A DNA stretch of 64,000 bases, taken from positions 62,001 to 126,000 of the forward strand of contig JADJFK010000005.1 of the NCBI GenBank assembly GCA_016708585.1. Direction: 5' to 3'. The notes below the pieces were generated by a model. It was not told the DNA's origin. It saw only the letters and a list, made by a program, of their open reading frames with translations, and searched no databases. The stretch comes from Sulfuritalea sp. (GTDB lineage Bacteria > Pseudomonadota > Gammaproteobacteria > Burkholderiales > Rhodocyclaceae). The position numbers and the translations under genes are program-made. Shown here piece by piece: positions 7,884 to 21,679 of this stretch (positions are counted from its first letter, which is position 1; every line of letters begins with the position of its first letter).

Positions 7884-9797
7884 ATGAACGATCTTGACGA
7901 TGAACTTGTAAGCAATCCGCAGACGACGCCCAGCTTCGGCGAGATCGTCGACCGTCGCCGGCGTTCGCTGCTCGCCGGCGCCATGGCCGGCATCGTCAGC
8001 GGCATCGTGCCGTTCGGCGCCTTCGCCGCACCCGCGGCGCGGCGCGCCGGTGTTGTCGCGATGGACTTTTCCGCCGTCGCGGCGTCGAGTGCCGACGAAG
8101 TGCGCCTTCCGCCTGGCTATGTCGCACAACCTCTCTTTGCCTGGGGCGATCCGGTCGGCGATGGACCTGCCTTCAAGCACGACGCCACCAACACGGCCGC
8201 AGAGCAGGCCCTGCAGGCCGGCATGCACCATGATGGATTGCATTTCTTTCCGCTCGACGGCAGTTCCAGCCATGGGCTCCTCTGCATCAACCACGAGTAC
8301 ACCGACGACGGCCTGTTGCACGCAGGCGGCATGAGCCCATGGACCGCCGAAAAGGTAGCCAAGGCGAAGGCAGCGCATGGCGTCTCGATCATCGAGGTCC
8401 GGCGCACGGGCGACGAGTGGCGGATCGTCCGGCCGTCGCGTTTCGCGCGCCGCATCACGGCGGATACCCCGATCGCGATCGCAGGTCCGGCGGCCGGGTC
8501 AGCAGGCCTGCGTACGGTGGACGACCCGCTTGGCAGGCTGGTGCTGGGAACGTTGAACAACTGCGCCATGGGGGTCAACCCCTGGGGAACGTATCTGACC
8601 TGCGAGGAAAACTTCAACGGCTACTTCAAGGCCGGCGTTTTGCCGACGGCGGACGAAAAGCGCTATGGCATCACCGCCAGAACAGCCGGATACCGCTGGC
8701 ACGAACACGACCAACGCTTCGACGCGGAACGTCGCCCCAACGAACCCAACCGCTTCGGCTGGGTGGTGGAGATCGATCCGATGCGCCCGGACAGCTTTCC
8801 GGTGAAGCGCACGGCCCTCGGCCGCTTCAAGCACGAGGGGGCCTTCGTCACCCTGGCAAGGGACCGCCGCATCGTGGTGTACATGGGAGACGATGAGCGC
8901 TTCGAGTACATCTACAAGTTCGTCTCGTCGCGCCCGTACTCGAAAGGCGAGACCACGGGCGGCCTGCTCGATGACGGGACACTGTACGTGGCGCGCTTCG
9001 CCGAGAGCGGCGGCGGTCGCTGGCTGCCGCTGCGCCACGGGCTGCCGGGGCTGACCGCCGCCAACGGATTCGCCGATCAGGCGGACGTGCTGATCCGCAC
9101 CCGCCAGGCGGCCGATGTCGTGCGTGCGACGCGCATGGACCGTCCGGAGTGGATCGCCGTGCACCCCCGGACCGGGGAGGTGTATTGCGCGCTGACCAAC
9201 AATGCCAAGCGGGGCAGCAGCGAGGTTCCCGGCCTGAACGCAGCGAACCGGCGCCCGGAAAACCTGTTCGGCCACATCGTGCGCTGGCGCGAGGCTGGTG
9301 GCAATGCGGCGGCGGAGAGCTTCTCCTGGGAAGTGTTCATCGAATGCGGCGATCCCTCGCTGGCGAACGAAAACCTCCGGGGCAACATCAAGGGTGACCT
9401 GTTCGCCAGTCCGGACGGACTCTGGTTCGATCGCGGCGGCCGGCTATGGATACAGACCGATGTTTCGACATCGGTCCTGGGAGATCGCAACCACGCAAAC
9501 TTCGGCAACAACCAGATGCTGGTGGCCGACCCGGACAGCGGCCAGGTGAGGCGTTTCCTGACCGGACCCCGCGGCTGCGAGGTCACGGGAATCACCGCCA
9601 CTCCGGACGGAAAAACCTTGTTCGTCAACATCCAGCATCCCGGCGAATCGCCCTCCGAACGCGCTAATCCCGATCAGCCAACCGCGATCAGTTCCTGGCC
9701 GGGCGGCCAGTTCCCCGCACTCGGCACTGGCCGCCCGCGTTCGGCGACGATCGCAATCCGGCACATCGGCGGCGGAACGATAGGCGAGGCAGGCTGA
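7884..9797 (+). CDS. phoX: PhoX-family alkaline phosphatase (Tat-exported)
   Basis: This 637-residue protein is of the PhoX/DUF839 family, calcium- and iron-dependent phosphatases that release phosphate from organic esters in the periplasm. A twin-arginine signal is visible at about residues 24-50 (DRRRRSLLAGAMAG followed by a hydrophobic stretch and an Ala-x-Ala site). Family blocks follow in order: CINHEYTDDG, NPWGTYLTCEENFNGYF, GWVVEIDPM, GRFKHEGA, YMGDDERFEYIYKF, PENLFGHIVRW, PDGLWFDRGGRLWIQTD and NIQHPGE. A ribosome-binding site (GAGGAA) precedes the ATG at 7884; in-frame sequence upstream is not needed. I see no pho box. The EAL-GGDEF gene starts 3 bases after its stop. Confidence 0.88.
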   Translation: MNDLDDELVSNPQTTPSFGEIVDRRRRSLLAGAMAGIVSGIVPFGAFAAPAARRAGVVAMDFSAVAASSADEVRLPPGYVAQPLFAWGDPVGDGPAFKHDATNTAAEQALQAGMHHDGLHFFPLDGSSSHGLLCINHEYTDDGLLHAGGMSPWTAEKVAKAKAAHGVSIIEVRRTGDEWRIVRPSRFARRITADTPIAIAGPAAGSAGLRTVDDPLGRLVLGTLNNCAMGVNPWGTYLTCEENFNGYFKAGVLPTADEKRYGITARTAGYRWHEHDQRFDAERRPNEPNRFGWVVEIDPMRPDSFPVKRTALGRFKHEGAFVTLARDRRIVVYMGDDERFEYIYKFVSSRPYSKGETTGGLLDDGTLYVARFAESGGGRWLPLRHGLPGLTAANGFADQADVLIRTRQAADVVRATRMDRPEWIAVHPRTGEVYCALTNNAKRGSSEVPGLNAANRRPENLFGHIVRWREAGGNAAAESFSWEVFIECGDPSLANENLRGNIKGDLFASPDGLWFDRGGRLWIQTDVSTSVLGDRNHANFGNNQMLVADPDSGQVRRFLTGPRGCEVTGITATPDGKTLFVNIQHPGESPSERANPDQPTAISSWPGGQFPALGTGRPRSATIAIRHIGGGTIGEAG

Positions 9798-9800
9798 ACC

Positions 9801-11675
9801 ATGGACGCCGCGTTCGCGTTCGCGGCGGCCGCATCCGCCGTTCCACAGGCAACCGGCCTGCAGCGCCTGATGGGAAAGCGCGCCCTGCATCCGGTGTTCC
9901 AACCCATCTTCGACCTCGCCCAGGGTCGCCACTTCGCCTGCGAGGCACTGATCCGCGGCCCGGAACACGACAGTCTGCACCTGCCTGAAGCCCTCTTCGC
10001 CGCCGCCATTGCCGAGGGGCGGACCTACGAACTGGAATGGATGGCGGTAGAAACCGCGATCGCCCAGTTTGCGGCCCAGCGATCGGCATTGCGGCTGTTC
10101 GTCAACATGAGCATCGGCTGCCTGCATTCCAGCCGGCGGCGCCTGCCCGATATCCGGCGCGATCTCATGCGGCTCGGAATCTCCCCGTCGCGCATCGTCG
10201 TCGAGATCACCGAGAACGAATCCGTCACGGAATACTCGGACCTGCAGGACCTGTTGCGCGACGTCCGCCGCCTCGGAATCCAGATCGCCATGGATGACAT
10301 GGGCGAAGGATTCTCCAACCTGCGCATGTGGTCGGATGTCCGTCCGGAGTTCGTCAAGATTGATCGCCACTTCGTGTCGGACATCGACAGCGACCCGCTC
10401 AAGCTTCACTTCGTGCAAGCCATGCACGAGATCGCCGAGGTCTGCGGCAGCGCGCTGATCGCCGAGGGTGTGGAAACCCGGCAGCAACTGTCGGTGTTGC
10501 GGCGCCTGGGAATCAATTTCTTCCAGGGCTTCGGCATCGCCCGGCCCCACCGGGAGATCGCGGCAGCTATCGCGACCGTGCCAACCGCTACGACCGAGAA
10601 TTCGATCCTGGTCCTGCCGCTGCCGCAGCGGATGGACCGTTCGCCGCGCATCGGACAACTCACTCATGAGCTGCAGGCCATCGGCCCGGATTGCGACAAT
10701 GACTCGGTGTATCGCTGCTTCGAAGCCGATCCGCTGTTGACCGTGGTGCCGGTGGTGGCCGACGGACAGCCGCTCGGCATCATCACCCGCAACGCGCTGA
10801 TCGATCGCTTTGCCCGACCGTATCGACGGGAGATTTACGGACGCCGCTCCTGCACGACAGTCATGGATCCGCCACAGTTGTTCGAAGAGGACCTGGGGGT
10901 CCAGGGAGTAGCGCGCACCATCGGCGCCCTGCGCGGCAACCAGATCGGCGAATGTTTCATCGTCACGCGCAATGGCCTCTACCGCGGAGTCGGCTACCTG
11001 CGGGAACTCATGGGAGTGATCACCGACCTGCAGATCCAGGCCGCGCGCTACGCCAATCCCCTGACGCAACTGCCGGGAAACGTGCCGATCAACGAACACC
11101 TCGAGGAACTGCTCGCTGCCGGCGGAGAGTTTGTCGCCGCCTATTGCGATCTCGATCATTTCAAGCCGTTCAACGATGCCTTCGGCTACCTGCGCGGCGA
11201 CCAGTTGATCCAGTCGCTCGGTCGCATGCTGGTCGATGCTGCCGCCGACCATGACGACTTTATCGGCCATGTCGGTGGCGACGACTTCGTCGTCCTGATG
11301 CAAAGCGCGGATTGGGAGTCACGTCTGAGGCGGGTGATGGGTGAATTCGACAACAACCTCGGCCAGCATCTCGGCCGGGACTACCTGAGTGCCGGGGGCT
11401 ATCGCGGTGAGGACCGGCGCGGAAATGCAATCTTTCATCCGCTGCCCGCCCTGTCGATCGGGTGCGTAATTATCAAGCCCGACACGACGATAAGCCATCA
11501 CGATGTATCCACGGCTCTCGGCGAAGCGAAGAAGGAAGCCAAGCGTATTCCGGGGAGTGCATTATTCGTCGAGCGACGCCAGTTGCAAGTTCGTGGCGGA
11601 GGGCCATCCAGTTCTGCGGTTGCCGTGTCGCCAGCACCGACTATTTTCGGCCCTCAACTCTGTTTCGAGGTGTAG
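9801..11675 (+). CDS. EAL - CBS pair - GGDEF signalling protein
   Basis: The 624-residue protein begins with an EAL domain (about 25-255) that keeps the main catalytic positions for cyclic-di-GMP hydrolysis: E48-A-L, N102, DDMGEG (D165-D166), K187 and E222 in AEGVET. A pair of CBS-like motifs (about 280-415) follows and may bind a nucleotide. The C-terminal GGDEF domain (about 425-600) has GGDDF near residue 492 in place of GGDEF, so it may be a weak cyclase or a sensory GTP-binding domain. It should therefore act mainly as a phosphodiesterase. There is no membrane segment. The final 30 residues include VSPAPT, encoded by a dispersed-repeat copy, and look unlike the rest of the domain. Confidence 0.85.
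   Translation: MDAAFAFAAAASAVPQATGLQRLMGKRALHPVFQPIFDLAQGRHFACEALIRGPEHDSLHLPEALFAAAIAEGRTYELEWMAVETAIAQFAAQRSALRLFVNMSIGCLHSSRRRLPDIRRDLMRLGISPSRIVVEITENESVTEYSDLQDLLRDVRRLGIQIAMDDMGEGFSNLRMWSDVRPEFVKIDRHFVSDIDSDPLKLHFVQAMHEIAEVCGSALIAEGVETRQQLSVLRRLGINFFQGFGIARPHREIAAAIATVPTATTENSILVLPLPQRMDRSPRIGQLTHELQAIGPDCDNDSVYRCFEADPLLTVVPVVADGQPLGIITRNALIDRFARPYRREIYGRRSCTTVMDPPQLFEEDLGVQGVARTIGALRGNQIGECFIVTRNGLYRGVGYLRELMGVITDLQIQAARYANPLTQLPGNVPINEHLEELLAAGGEFVAAYCDLDHFKPFNDAFGYLRGDQLIQSLGRMLVDAAADHDDFIGHVGGDDFVVLMQSADWESRLRRVMGEFDNNLGQHLGRDYLSAGGYRGEDRRGNAIFHPLPALSIGCVIIKPDTTISHHDVSTALGEAKKEAKRIPGSALFVERRQLQVRGGGPSSSAVAVSPAPTIFGPQLCFEV
11622..11644 (-). repeat. 23-bp dispersed repeat, copy 3
   Basis: It matches the minus-strand consensus at 18 of 21 fixed positions. 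It sits in the last codons of the EAL-GGDEF gene, about 30 bases before the stop, and is read there as AVSPAPT. Confidence 0.65.
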
Positions 11676-11748
11676 CAAACACCCTGGCTGTAATGCCGTT
11701 GTCACAGAAGCATACTATCGTGTCGGCCTCACTCAAGCGGACAACAAT

Positions 11749-12201
11749 GTGGATTTGATACTGTGGCGCCATGCCGACGCGAAGGATGCGGCCGGTCCGA
11801 TCGCCGACGTGGACCGGGAGCTCACGACCCGCGGACTGCAACAAGCGGAACAGGGCGCCGAATGGCTGCGCCGGCAGCCATTGAGAAGAGTCGTGGTGCT
11901 GTCGAGCCCGGCCAGGAGGGCGCTGCAGACTGCGGAAGCGCTCAGGCTGCCGGTCAAGGTCAAATCCCAGCTCGGTGTCGGCGCCGGCGTTGCAGATCTG
12001 CTCGGCGCCGCGGACTGGCCGGATAATGCCGGCACGGTCATCCTCATCAGCCATCAGCCGGCGCTGGGTCGTCTGGCCTCGCTGCTGCTGGCGGGAACGG
12101 AGGCAGACTGGAGCATCAAGAAGGGTGGCGTCTGGTGGTTCACCAACCGCGTGCGCCACGACGAAACGCAGACCATCCTGCGCGCCGTGCATAACCCCTG
12201 A
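11749..12201 (+). CDS. SixA-like histidine phosphatase
   Basis: This 150-residue protein belongs to the histidine phosphatase branch typified by SixA, which dephosphorylates phospho-His on Hpt domains. The catalytic RHA motif is at the start (LILWRHADA, H8) and the second His is in VILISHQPALG. Conserved LSSPARRALQTAE also fits. I start at the GTG at 11749, which yields the usual MDLILWRHADA beginning. The frame is open upstream into the EAL-GGDEF gene, but that part is shadow sequence. An Hpt-bearing kinase is encoded 7 kb away, which makes a link possible but unproven. The gene converges on glmM. Confidence 0.8.
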   Translation: MDLILWRHADAKDAAGPIADVDRELTTRGLQQAEQGAEWLRRQPLRRVVVLSSPARRALQTAEALRLPVKVKSQLGVGAGVADLLGAADWPDNAGTVILISHQPALGRLASLLLAGTEADWSIKKGGVWWFTNRVRHDETQTILRAVHNP

Positions 12202-12229
12202 CGCGTACTTGCCGCCGGCAGTTTCCGTC

Positions 12230-13585
12230 TTACGCGCCGAACGCCTGCCGCACGGCGCCGGCGATGGCTTCGGCCTGCCCGAGCACGACCGCGCTTTCGC
12301 GCCCCTCCACCATCACGCGCAACAAGGGCTCGGTGCCCGAGGGCCGCAGCAGCACCCGCCCCTTGCCATCGAGCGTGGCTTCGGCCGCCTGCACCGCGGC
12401 CTTGATGCCGGCATCTGCCGCCCAGTCGAAACCTGCCGGCATCTTCACGTTGATCAGCTTCTGCGGATACAGCGTCATGTCGGAACTGGCCTCGGCCAGT
12501 GTCTCGTTCGCGGATCGCAGCGCGGCCAGCACCTGCAGCGCGGCGATGATGCCGTCGCCGGTGGTGTGGCGATCGAGGCAGATGATGTGTCCGGAATTCT
12601 CGCCGCCGAGCTGCCAGCCCTTGTCCTGCATCATTTCCAGCACGTAGCGGTCGCCCACACTGGCGCGGCCGAGCGCGATGCCCAGCCGGCCCAGCGCGTG
12701 CTCGAAGCCGAGGTTGCTCATCAGCGTGCCGGCGACACCGGGGACCGCCTGGCTGCGGGCGCGGTGACGGGCGATCACGTAAAGCAGCTGATCGCCGTCG
12801 TAGAGCGTGCCGGCCGAGTCGACCATGACCAGGCGATCGCCGTCGCCGTCGAGGGCAATGCCGCAGTCGGCATGGGTTTCCAACACGGTGCGTCGCAGCG
12901 CGGCCGGCGCGGTGGCGCCCACCTCCAGGTTGATATTGAGGCCATTCGGCGTGTCGCCGACGCCGACTATTTCGGCGCCGAGTTCATGAAAGACATTCGG
13001 GGCGACGTGGTAGGCGGCACCGTGGGCACTATCGACGACGATCTTCAGGCCGCGCAGATCGAAATCGTTGGGAAAGGTGCTCTTGCAGAACTCGATGTAG
13101 CGGCCGGCGGCGTCGTCGACGCGGCGCGCCTTGCCGAGCCTGGCCGAGTCCATGCAGGTCATCGACTCCTCCAGCCGCGCCTCGATGTCGAGCTCGACGG
13201 CATCCGGCAGCTTGGTGCCCTGTGCCGAAAAGAACTTGATGCCATTGTCGTCGTAAGGATTGTGCGAAGCGGAAATCACCACGCCTGCTTGCAGGCGCAG
13301 GGCGCGCGTGAGGTAGGCCACGGCCGGGGTCGGCATCGGCCCGCAGAGCATCACGTCGACACCCGCCGCGGAAAACCCGGCCTCGAGGGCGGCTTCCAGC
13401 ATGTACCCCGAAATCCGCGTGTCCTTGCCGATCAGCACCGCCGGCCGCTCGTTGGCCCGCAGGCCTTCGCGCGCCACCAGCGTCGCACCCGCGGCATAGC
13501 CCAGGCGCATGATGAAGTCCGGCGTAACGGGCATCTGCCCGACGCGACCGCGGACTCCGTCCGTGCCGAAATACTTGCGTCCCAT
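12230..13585 (-). CDS. glmM: Phosphoglucosamine mutase GlmM
   Basis: GlmM converts glucosamine-6-phosphate to glucosamine-1-phosphate for UDP-GlcNAc, the precursor of peptidoglycan and lipid A. All hexose-phosphate mutase motifs are present: KYFGTDGVRG at the N-terminus, the phospho-serine loop ISASHNP (S107), the metal loop DGDGDR and the phosphate-binding loop RPSGTEP near the C-terminus. The length of 451 residues is usual. It follows folP directly, with a strong ribosome-binding site (GGAGG) inside the end of folP, in the widespread order ftsH-folP-glmM. One segment, GVGDTP, is encoded by a diverged dispersed-repeat copy. Confidence 0.97.
   Translation of the reverse strand: MGRKYFGTDGVRGRVGQMPVTPDFIMRLGYAAGATLVAREGLRANERPAVLIGKDTRISGYMLEAALEAGFSAAGVDVMLCGPMPTPAVAYLTRALRLQAGVVISASHNPYDDNGIKFFSAQGTKLPDAVELDIEARLEESMTCMDSARLGKARRVDDAAGRYIEFCKSTFPNDFDLRGLKIVVDSAHGAAYHVAPNVFHELGAEIVGVGDTPNGLNINLEVGATAPAALRRTVLETHADCGIALDGDGDRLVMVDSAGTLYDGDQLLYVIARHRARSQAVPGVAGTLMSNLGFEHALGRLGIALGRASVGDRYVLEMMQDKGWQLGGENSGHIICLDRHTTGDGIIAALQVLAALRSANETLAEASSDMTLYPQKLINVKMPAGFDWAADAGIKAAVQAAEATLDGKGRVLLRPSGTEPLLRVMVEGRESAVVLGQAEAIAGAVRQAFGA
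12948..12970 (-). repeat. 23-bp dispersed repeat, copy 4 (diverged)
   Basis: It matches the consensus at 18 of 21 fixed positions, in the sense orientation of glmM, where it reads IVGVGDTP. This is among the weakest copies and could be chance similarity in coding sequence. Confidence 0.5.
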
Positions 13586-14416
13586 TCAATAATCCTCCAC
13601 AGCTTGAACGATGGCCAGCGCATCACGGGTCGCGGCTACGTCATGCACGCGAACGATGCGCGCGCCCCGTTCGACCGCCAGCACGTGGGCGGCGATGCCG
13701 GCATGGACCCGCTCGTGCGCGGGACGCCCGGTAATCAGGCCCAGCATCGACTTGCGCGACATGCCGACCAGCAGCGGCAGGCCGGGTACCACCAGTTCGT
13801 CGAGGCGGCGCAGCAGTTCGATGTTGTGCTCCAGCGACTTGCCGAAGCCGAAACCCGGGTCGACCGCGATGCGGTTGAGGGCGATTCCCGCCGCTTCCGC
13901 CGCGGCCACGCGTTCGCCGAGAAACTCGGCCACCTCCGTCACGATATCGGCATAGTGCGGGGCATCCTGCATGGTGCGCGGATCACCCTGCATGTGCATC
14001 AGGCATACCCCGGCCTTGCTGGCGGCGACCAGTTCCAAGGCCCCCGGCGCCCGCAGGGCATTGATGTCGTTGATCATGTCGGCGCCGGCGTTGAGCGCGA
14101 GGCGCATCACTTCGGGTTTGACGGTATCGATCGAAAGCGCCGTACCGCAGTCGCGCAATGCCTCGATCACCGGCAGCAGGCGGTCGATTTCCTGTTGCGC
14201 CGATACCGGTGCCGCACCCGGTCGCGAGGACTCGGCGCCGAGATCGAGGATCTGCGCGCCTTCTTCGATGAGCCGGCGTGCGTGCGCGATGGCGGCTCCA
14301 GTATCGCCGCGGAGGCCGTCGCCGGAAAAGGAATCGTCGGTCAGATTGACGATGCCCATGATCAGCGGCCGTTCGGCATTCAGCACGAAGCGGCCGCAGT
14401 GAAAATGCTGTGTCAT
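13586..14416 (-). CDS. folP: Dihydropteroate synthase FolP
   Basis: FolP joins p-aminobenzoate to the pterin pyrophosphate in folate synthesis and is the target of sulfonamides. The 276-residue product shows the two family signatures, MGIVNLTDDSFSGDG near the N-terminus and LDLGAESSRPGA, and later DPGFGFGKSLEHN. The ATG at 14416 is chosen because translation from further upstream would give a Pro/Arg-rich tail. It lies 58 bases after ftsH and directly abuts glmM. Confidence 0.96.
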   Translation of the reverse strand: MTQHFHCGRFVLNAERPLIMGIVNLTDDSFSGDGLRGDTGAAIAHARRLIEEGAQILDLGAESSRPGAAPVSAQQEIDRLLPVIEALRDCGTALSIDTVKPEVMRLALNAGADMINDINALRAPGALELVAASKAGVCLMHMQGDPRTMQDAPHYADIVTEVAEFLGERVAAAEAAGIALNRIAVDPGFGFGKSLEHNIELLRRLDELVVPGLPLLVGMSRKSMLGLITGRPAHERVHAGIAAHVLAVERGARIVRVHDVAATRDALAIVQAVEDY

Positions 14417-14474
14417 GGGGACTGCGGACCGCCGGGTCGCAAATCTCTGGCGATCCGCCCGCGGAATGGGGGGA

Positions 14475-16358
<1,884 letters not shown>

Positions 16359-16446
16359 GGTTTCGCCTCTCTTTCCCGCAAACGGGATCAGTAACTTGCG
16401 ATTCTAGTGCCGATCGTCCTGCCCTGCAAACCACATAGACCATCCG

Positions 16447-17088
16447 TCAAACCTTCTTGTTCCGCGCCAGCAGGTATATCTCGGCACTGCGGTTGCGCGA
16501 AGCTGCCGGCTTTCTCATCTGCACGGTCTGAAACCGGTCCTGCAACGCACGACGCAGTTCCATGAAGCCATCGCCCTGAAATACCTTGGCCAGCATGGCG
16601 CCGCCGGGTTTCAGGTGCAACGCGCAGAACTCCAGCGTCAACTCGGCCAAAACCATGACGCGCGCCTGATCGACCATGCCGATGCCCGACATATTGGGGG
16701 CCATGTCCGACAATACAAGATCGACCTGGCGGCCATCGAGGGCGTCCGTCAGCGCCTGCAACACCGCGTCATCATGGAAATCGCCCTGGATGAACTCGAC
16801 GCCATGGATCGGCTCCATCGGCAGCAGGTCGAGCGCGACCAGGCGTCCGCCGGGCGCCACGCGCTTCGCGGCAACCTGCGACCAGCTGCCGGGTGCCGAA
16901 CCGAGATCGACCACCGTCATGCCGGGCTTCAGCAGTTTGTCCGTGGTGTCGATTTCCAAAAGCTTGAACGCCGCGCGCGAGCGCCAGCCCTCGGCACGGG
17001 CCCGCTGCACGTAGGCATCATTGACGTGCTCGTGGATCCAGGCCTTGTTGGTCTTGTTCTTCTTGTTGCTTTCTACCTTGCCGCTCAA
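16447..17088 (-). CDS. rlmE: 23S rRNA 2'-O-methyltransferase RlmE (RrmJ/FtsJ)
   Basis: RlmE methylates U2552 in the A-loop of 23S rRNA and is heat-induced in many bacteria. The 213-residue sequence has the SAM-binding motif VVDLGSAPGSWSQ, preceded by the RSRAAFKL segment carrying the catalytic Lys; DLVLSDMAPN and LKPGGAMLAKVF follow. It begins with TTG at 17088, the only start that yields the normal N-terminus (MSGKVESNK). That start is 14 bases from the divergent yhbY ATG, so the promoter of each gene must lie within the coding region of the other. Operon with ftsH, 88 bases apart. Confidence 0.95.
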   Translation of the reverse strand: MSGKVESNKKNKTNKAWIHEHVNDAYVQRARAEGWRSRAAFKLLEIDTTDKLLKPGMTVVDLGSAPGSWSQVAAKRVAPGGRLVALDLLPMEPIHGVEFIQGDFHDDAVLQALTDALDGRQVDLVLSDMAPNMSGIGMVDQARVMVLAELTLEFCALHLKPGGAMLAKVFQGDGFMELRRALQDRFQTVQMRKPAASRNRSAEIYLLARNKKV

Positions 17089-17090
17089 GC

Positions 17091-17096
17091 TACAAT
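17091..17096 (+). promoter_or_regulatory. Candidate -10 box (TACAAT) for yhbY
   Basis: TACAAT ends six bases before the yhbY ATG. If it is the -10, transcription would begin at or next to the A of the ATG, giving a leaderless mRNA. No ribosome-binding site lies in the gap. A weak -35 candidate, TTGCTT, lies 19 bases upstream inside rlmE. Confidence 0.4.
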
Positions 17097-17102
17097 CCTG
17101 CC

Positions 17103-17498
17103 ATGATCGAAATTTCCCCCACCCGGCGCCGCGCCCTGCGGGCCGCTGCGCACCATTTGAAACCTGTCGTCTCCATCAGCCAGAAAGGCCTGACGCCTTC
17201 CGTGCTGGCCGAGATCGACCGTTGCCTCAAGGCCCACGAACTGATCAAGCTGCGACTCTACGGCATTGAACGGGAAGATCGCGAGATCCTGTTCAGTGAA
17301 ATCCGTACTGCGCTCGACTGTGCCGAGGTGCAGCACATCGGCAACCTGCTGGTGCTGTGGCGCCCGAACCCGGAACAGGACGTGCAAAAGTTCCCAGAGG
17401 GACGCACCGCGCTGGCGCCGGCGACACGGCGAAAACCCGAAGCGATGACCAAGAAGCAAGCCGCAGCGCGCAGCGAAGCTCGCAGCAAGAAGCGCTAG
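17103..17498 (+). CDS. yhbY: YhbY family RNA-binding protein (CRM domain)
   Basis: The 131-residue protein has a complete CRM domain in its first 95 residues, with the LKPVV segment, the QKGLT loop corresponding to the GxxG RNA-binding loop, and HELIKLRLYG. YhbY binds pre-50S ribosomal particles in Escherichia coli. The last 35 residues form a Lys/Arg/Ala-rich tail (TKKQAAARSEARSKKR) absent from the short Escherichia coli form, which would add nonspecific RNA affinity. It is divergent from rlmE, another 50S maturation factor, and its stop overlaps the convergent DUF4149 gene. Confidence 0.93.
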   Translation: MIEISPTRRRALRAAAHHLKPVVSISQKGLTPSVLAEIDRCLKAHELIKLRLYGIEREDREILFSEIRTALDCAEVQHIGNLLVLWRPNPEQDVQKFPEGRTALAPATRRKPEAMTKKQAAARSEARSKKR

Positions 17499-17959
17499 CG
17501 TCCCCTGCCCCGCTCCTGCAGCACGACCAGCGCGATACCCAGCAGGGATTGCACCAGGTAGAGCGCGCTGGAAACCCCGTGCCAGGTCGCGAAACGGCTC
17601 CGCAGCGCACTTTCCATGACCTGGCGCGGCAGCGCATCGGCCTTCAGCTGGGCCAGTACCGGCTGCACGCCAAAGTAGCCGGCGGCGGTCAGCGCCAGCA
17701 TCGCCAGCATGATCCAGAACACGCCTGACTGAAGCGCGCGCCAGCCTTTGGCAGCGAGAACGTAAAGCACCAGGTAGGTACCGCAGCCCAATCCGATCCA
17801 CGCCACGTAGGCAAACATCGCCCCCGCGAGGTTGCCGGCGACCCCGCGATCGGACAGCTGGGAGAACAGCACCGGTGCGGCGAGGTAACCGATCGCCAGC
17901 AGGCTTCCGACCCAGACGGTCACCGCGATGCTGTACAGCGCGGAGAAGAAGCCCCTCAT
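17495..17959 (-). CDS. DUF4149 family membrane protein
   Basis: This is a 154-residue integral membrane protein with four predicted helices (about 8-30, 48-70, 80-98 and 128-146). The pattern MRGFFSALYSIAVTVWVGSL at the start and a WHGVSSALYL segment before the last helix are typical of DUF4149 proteins, whose function is unknown. Its ATG directly follows the greA TGA, so it is the last gene of carA-carB-greA. The association with greA is common in betaproteobacteria. The stop overlaps that of yhbY on the other strand. Confidence 0.85.
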   Translation of the reverse strand: MRGFFSALYSIAVTVWVGSLLAIGYLAAPVLFSQLSDRGVAGNLAGAMFAYVAWIGLGCGTYLVLYVLAAKGWRALQSGVFWIMLAMLALTAAGYFGVQPVLAQLKADALPRQVMESALRSRFATWHGVSSALYLVQSLLGIALVVLQERGRGR

Positions 17960-18459
17960 TCAGACGTATTTGACGTCGAGAATTTCGTATTCACGGCGTC
18001 CGCCCGGCGTCTGCACTTCGGCCACGTCGCCGGCGAACTTGCCGATCAGTGCGCGCGCCACCGGGGAATTCAGCGACAGCATGCCGGACTTGATGTCGGC
18101 CTCGTCGTCGCCGACGATCTGGTAACTCACTGTGTCGCCGCTATCCATATCCTCCAGCTCCACGGTCGCCCCGAAGACGACGCGGCCATCGGCATCGAGC
18201 GACGCCGGGTCGATGATCTGGGCGTTGCCGAGCTTGCCCTCGACTTCCTTGATGCGGCCCTCGATGAAACCCTGGCGTTCCTTGGCGGCATCGTACTCGG
18301 CGTTCTCCGAAAGATCCCCATGCGAGCGCGCTTCGGCGATTGCGGCGATGACCGCCGGGCGATCGACCGTCTTCAGGCGCTGCAGTTCGATGCGCAGGAG
18401 TTCCGCACCGCGCAGGGTGATGGGGAACTTGCCCGGGGGGGGGGGGGGGGGGGCGCTGC

Positions 18460-18463
<4 letters not shown>
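17960..18463 (-). CDS. greA: Transcription elongation factor GreA with a poly-C N-terminus
   Basis: GreA rescues backtracked RNA polymerase by stimulating transcript cleavage. The core is complete: an N-terminal coiled coil (ITLRGAELLRIELQRLK to ARSHGDLSENAEYDAAKERQ) and a C-terminal FKBP-like domain. The start is unusual. Where MSKFPITLRG would be expected, the DNA holds 19 C residues. The only in-frame start before it is the GTG at 18463, overlapping the carB stop as GTGA, which yields MSSAPPPPPPGKFPIT and 167 residues instead of about 158. A change of one C would put greA out of frame. Either this is a phase-variable tract or the run hides an assembly error over the true ATG. Confidence 0.9.
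18435..18453. repeat. Homopolymer run of 19 G (19 C on the greA sense strand)
   Basis: This is by far the longest single-base run I noticed in the window. It lies within the first codons of greA, three bases past the GTGAGCAGC start, and encodes most of a six-proline stretch. Such runs are slippage-prone in replication and difficult to sequence. Confidence 0.95.
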
Positions 18464-21678
<3,215 letters not shown>

Positions 21679-21679
21679 A

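Noticed and set aside
11503..11748. Extra 82 codons at the N-terminus of the SixA-like protein
   Set aside because: They overlap the end of the EAL-GGDEF gene in another frame and lack coding character. SixA proteins start at the RH motif.
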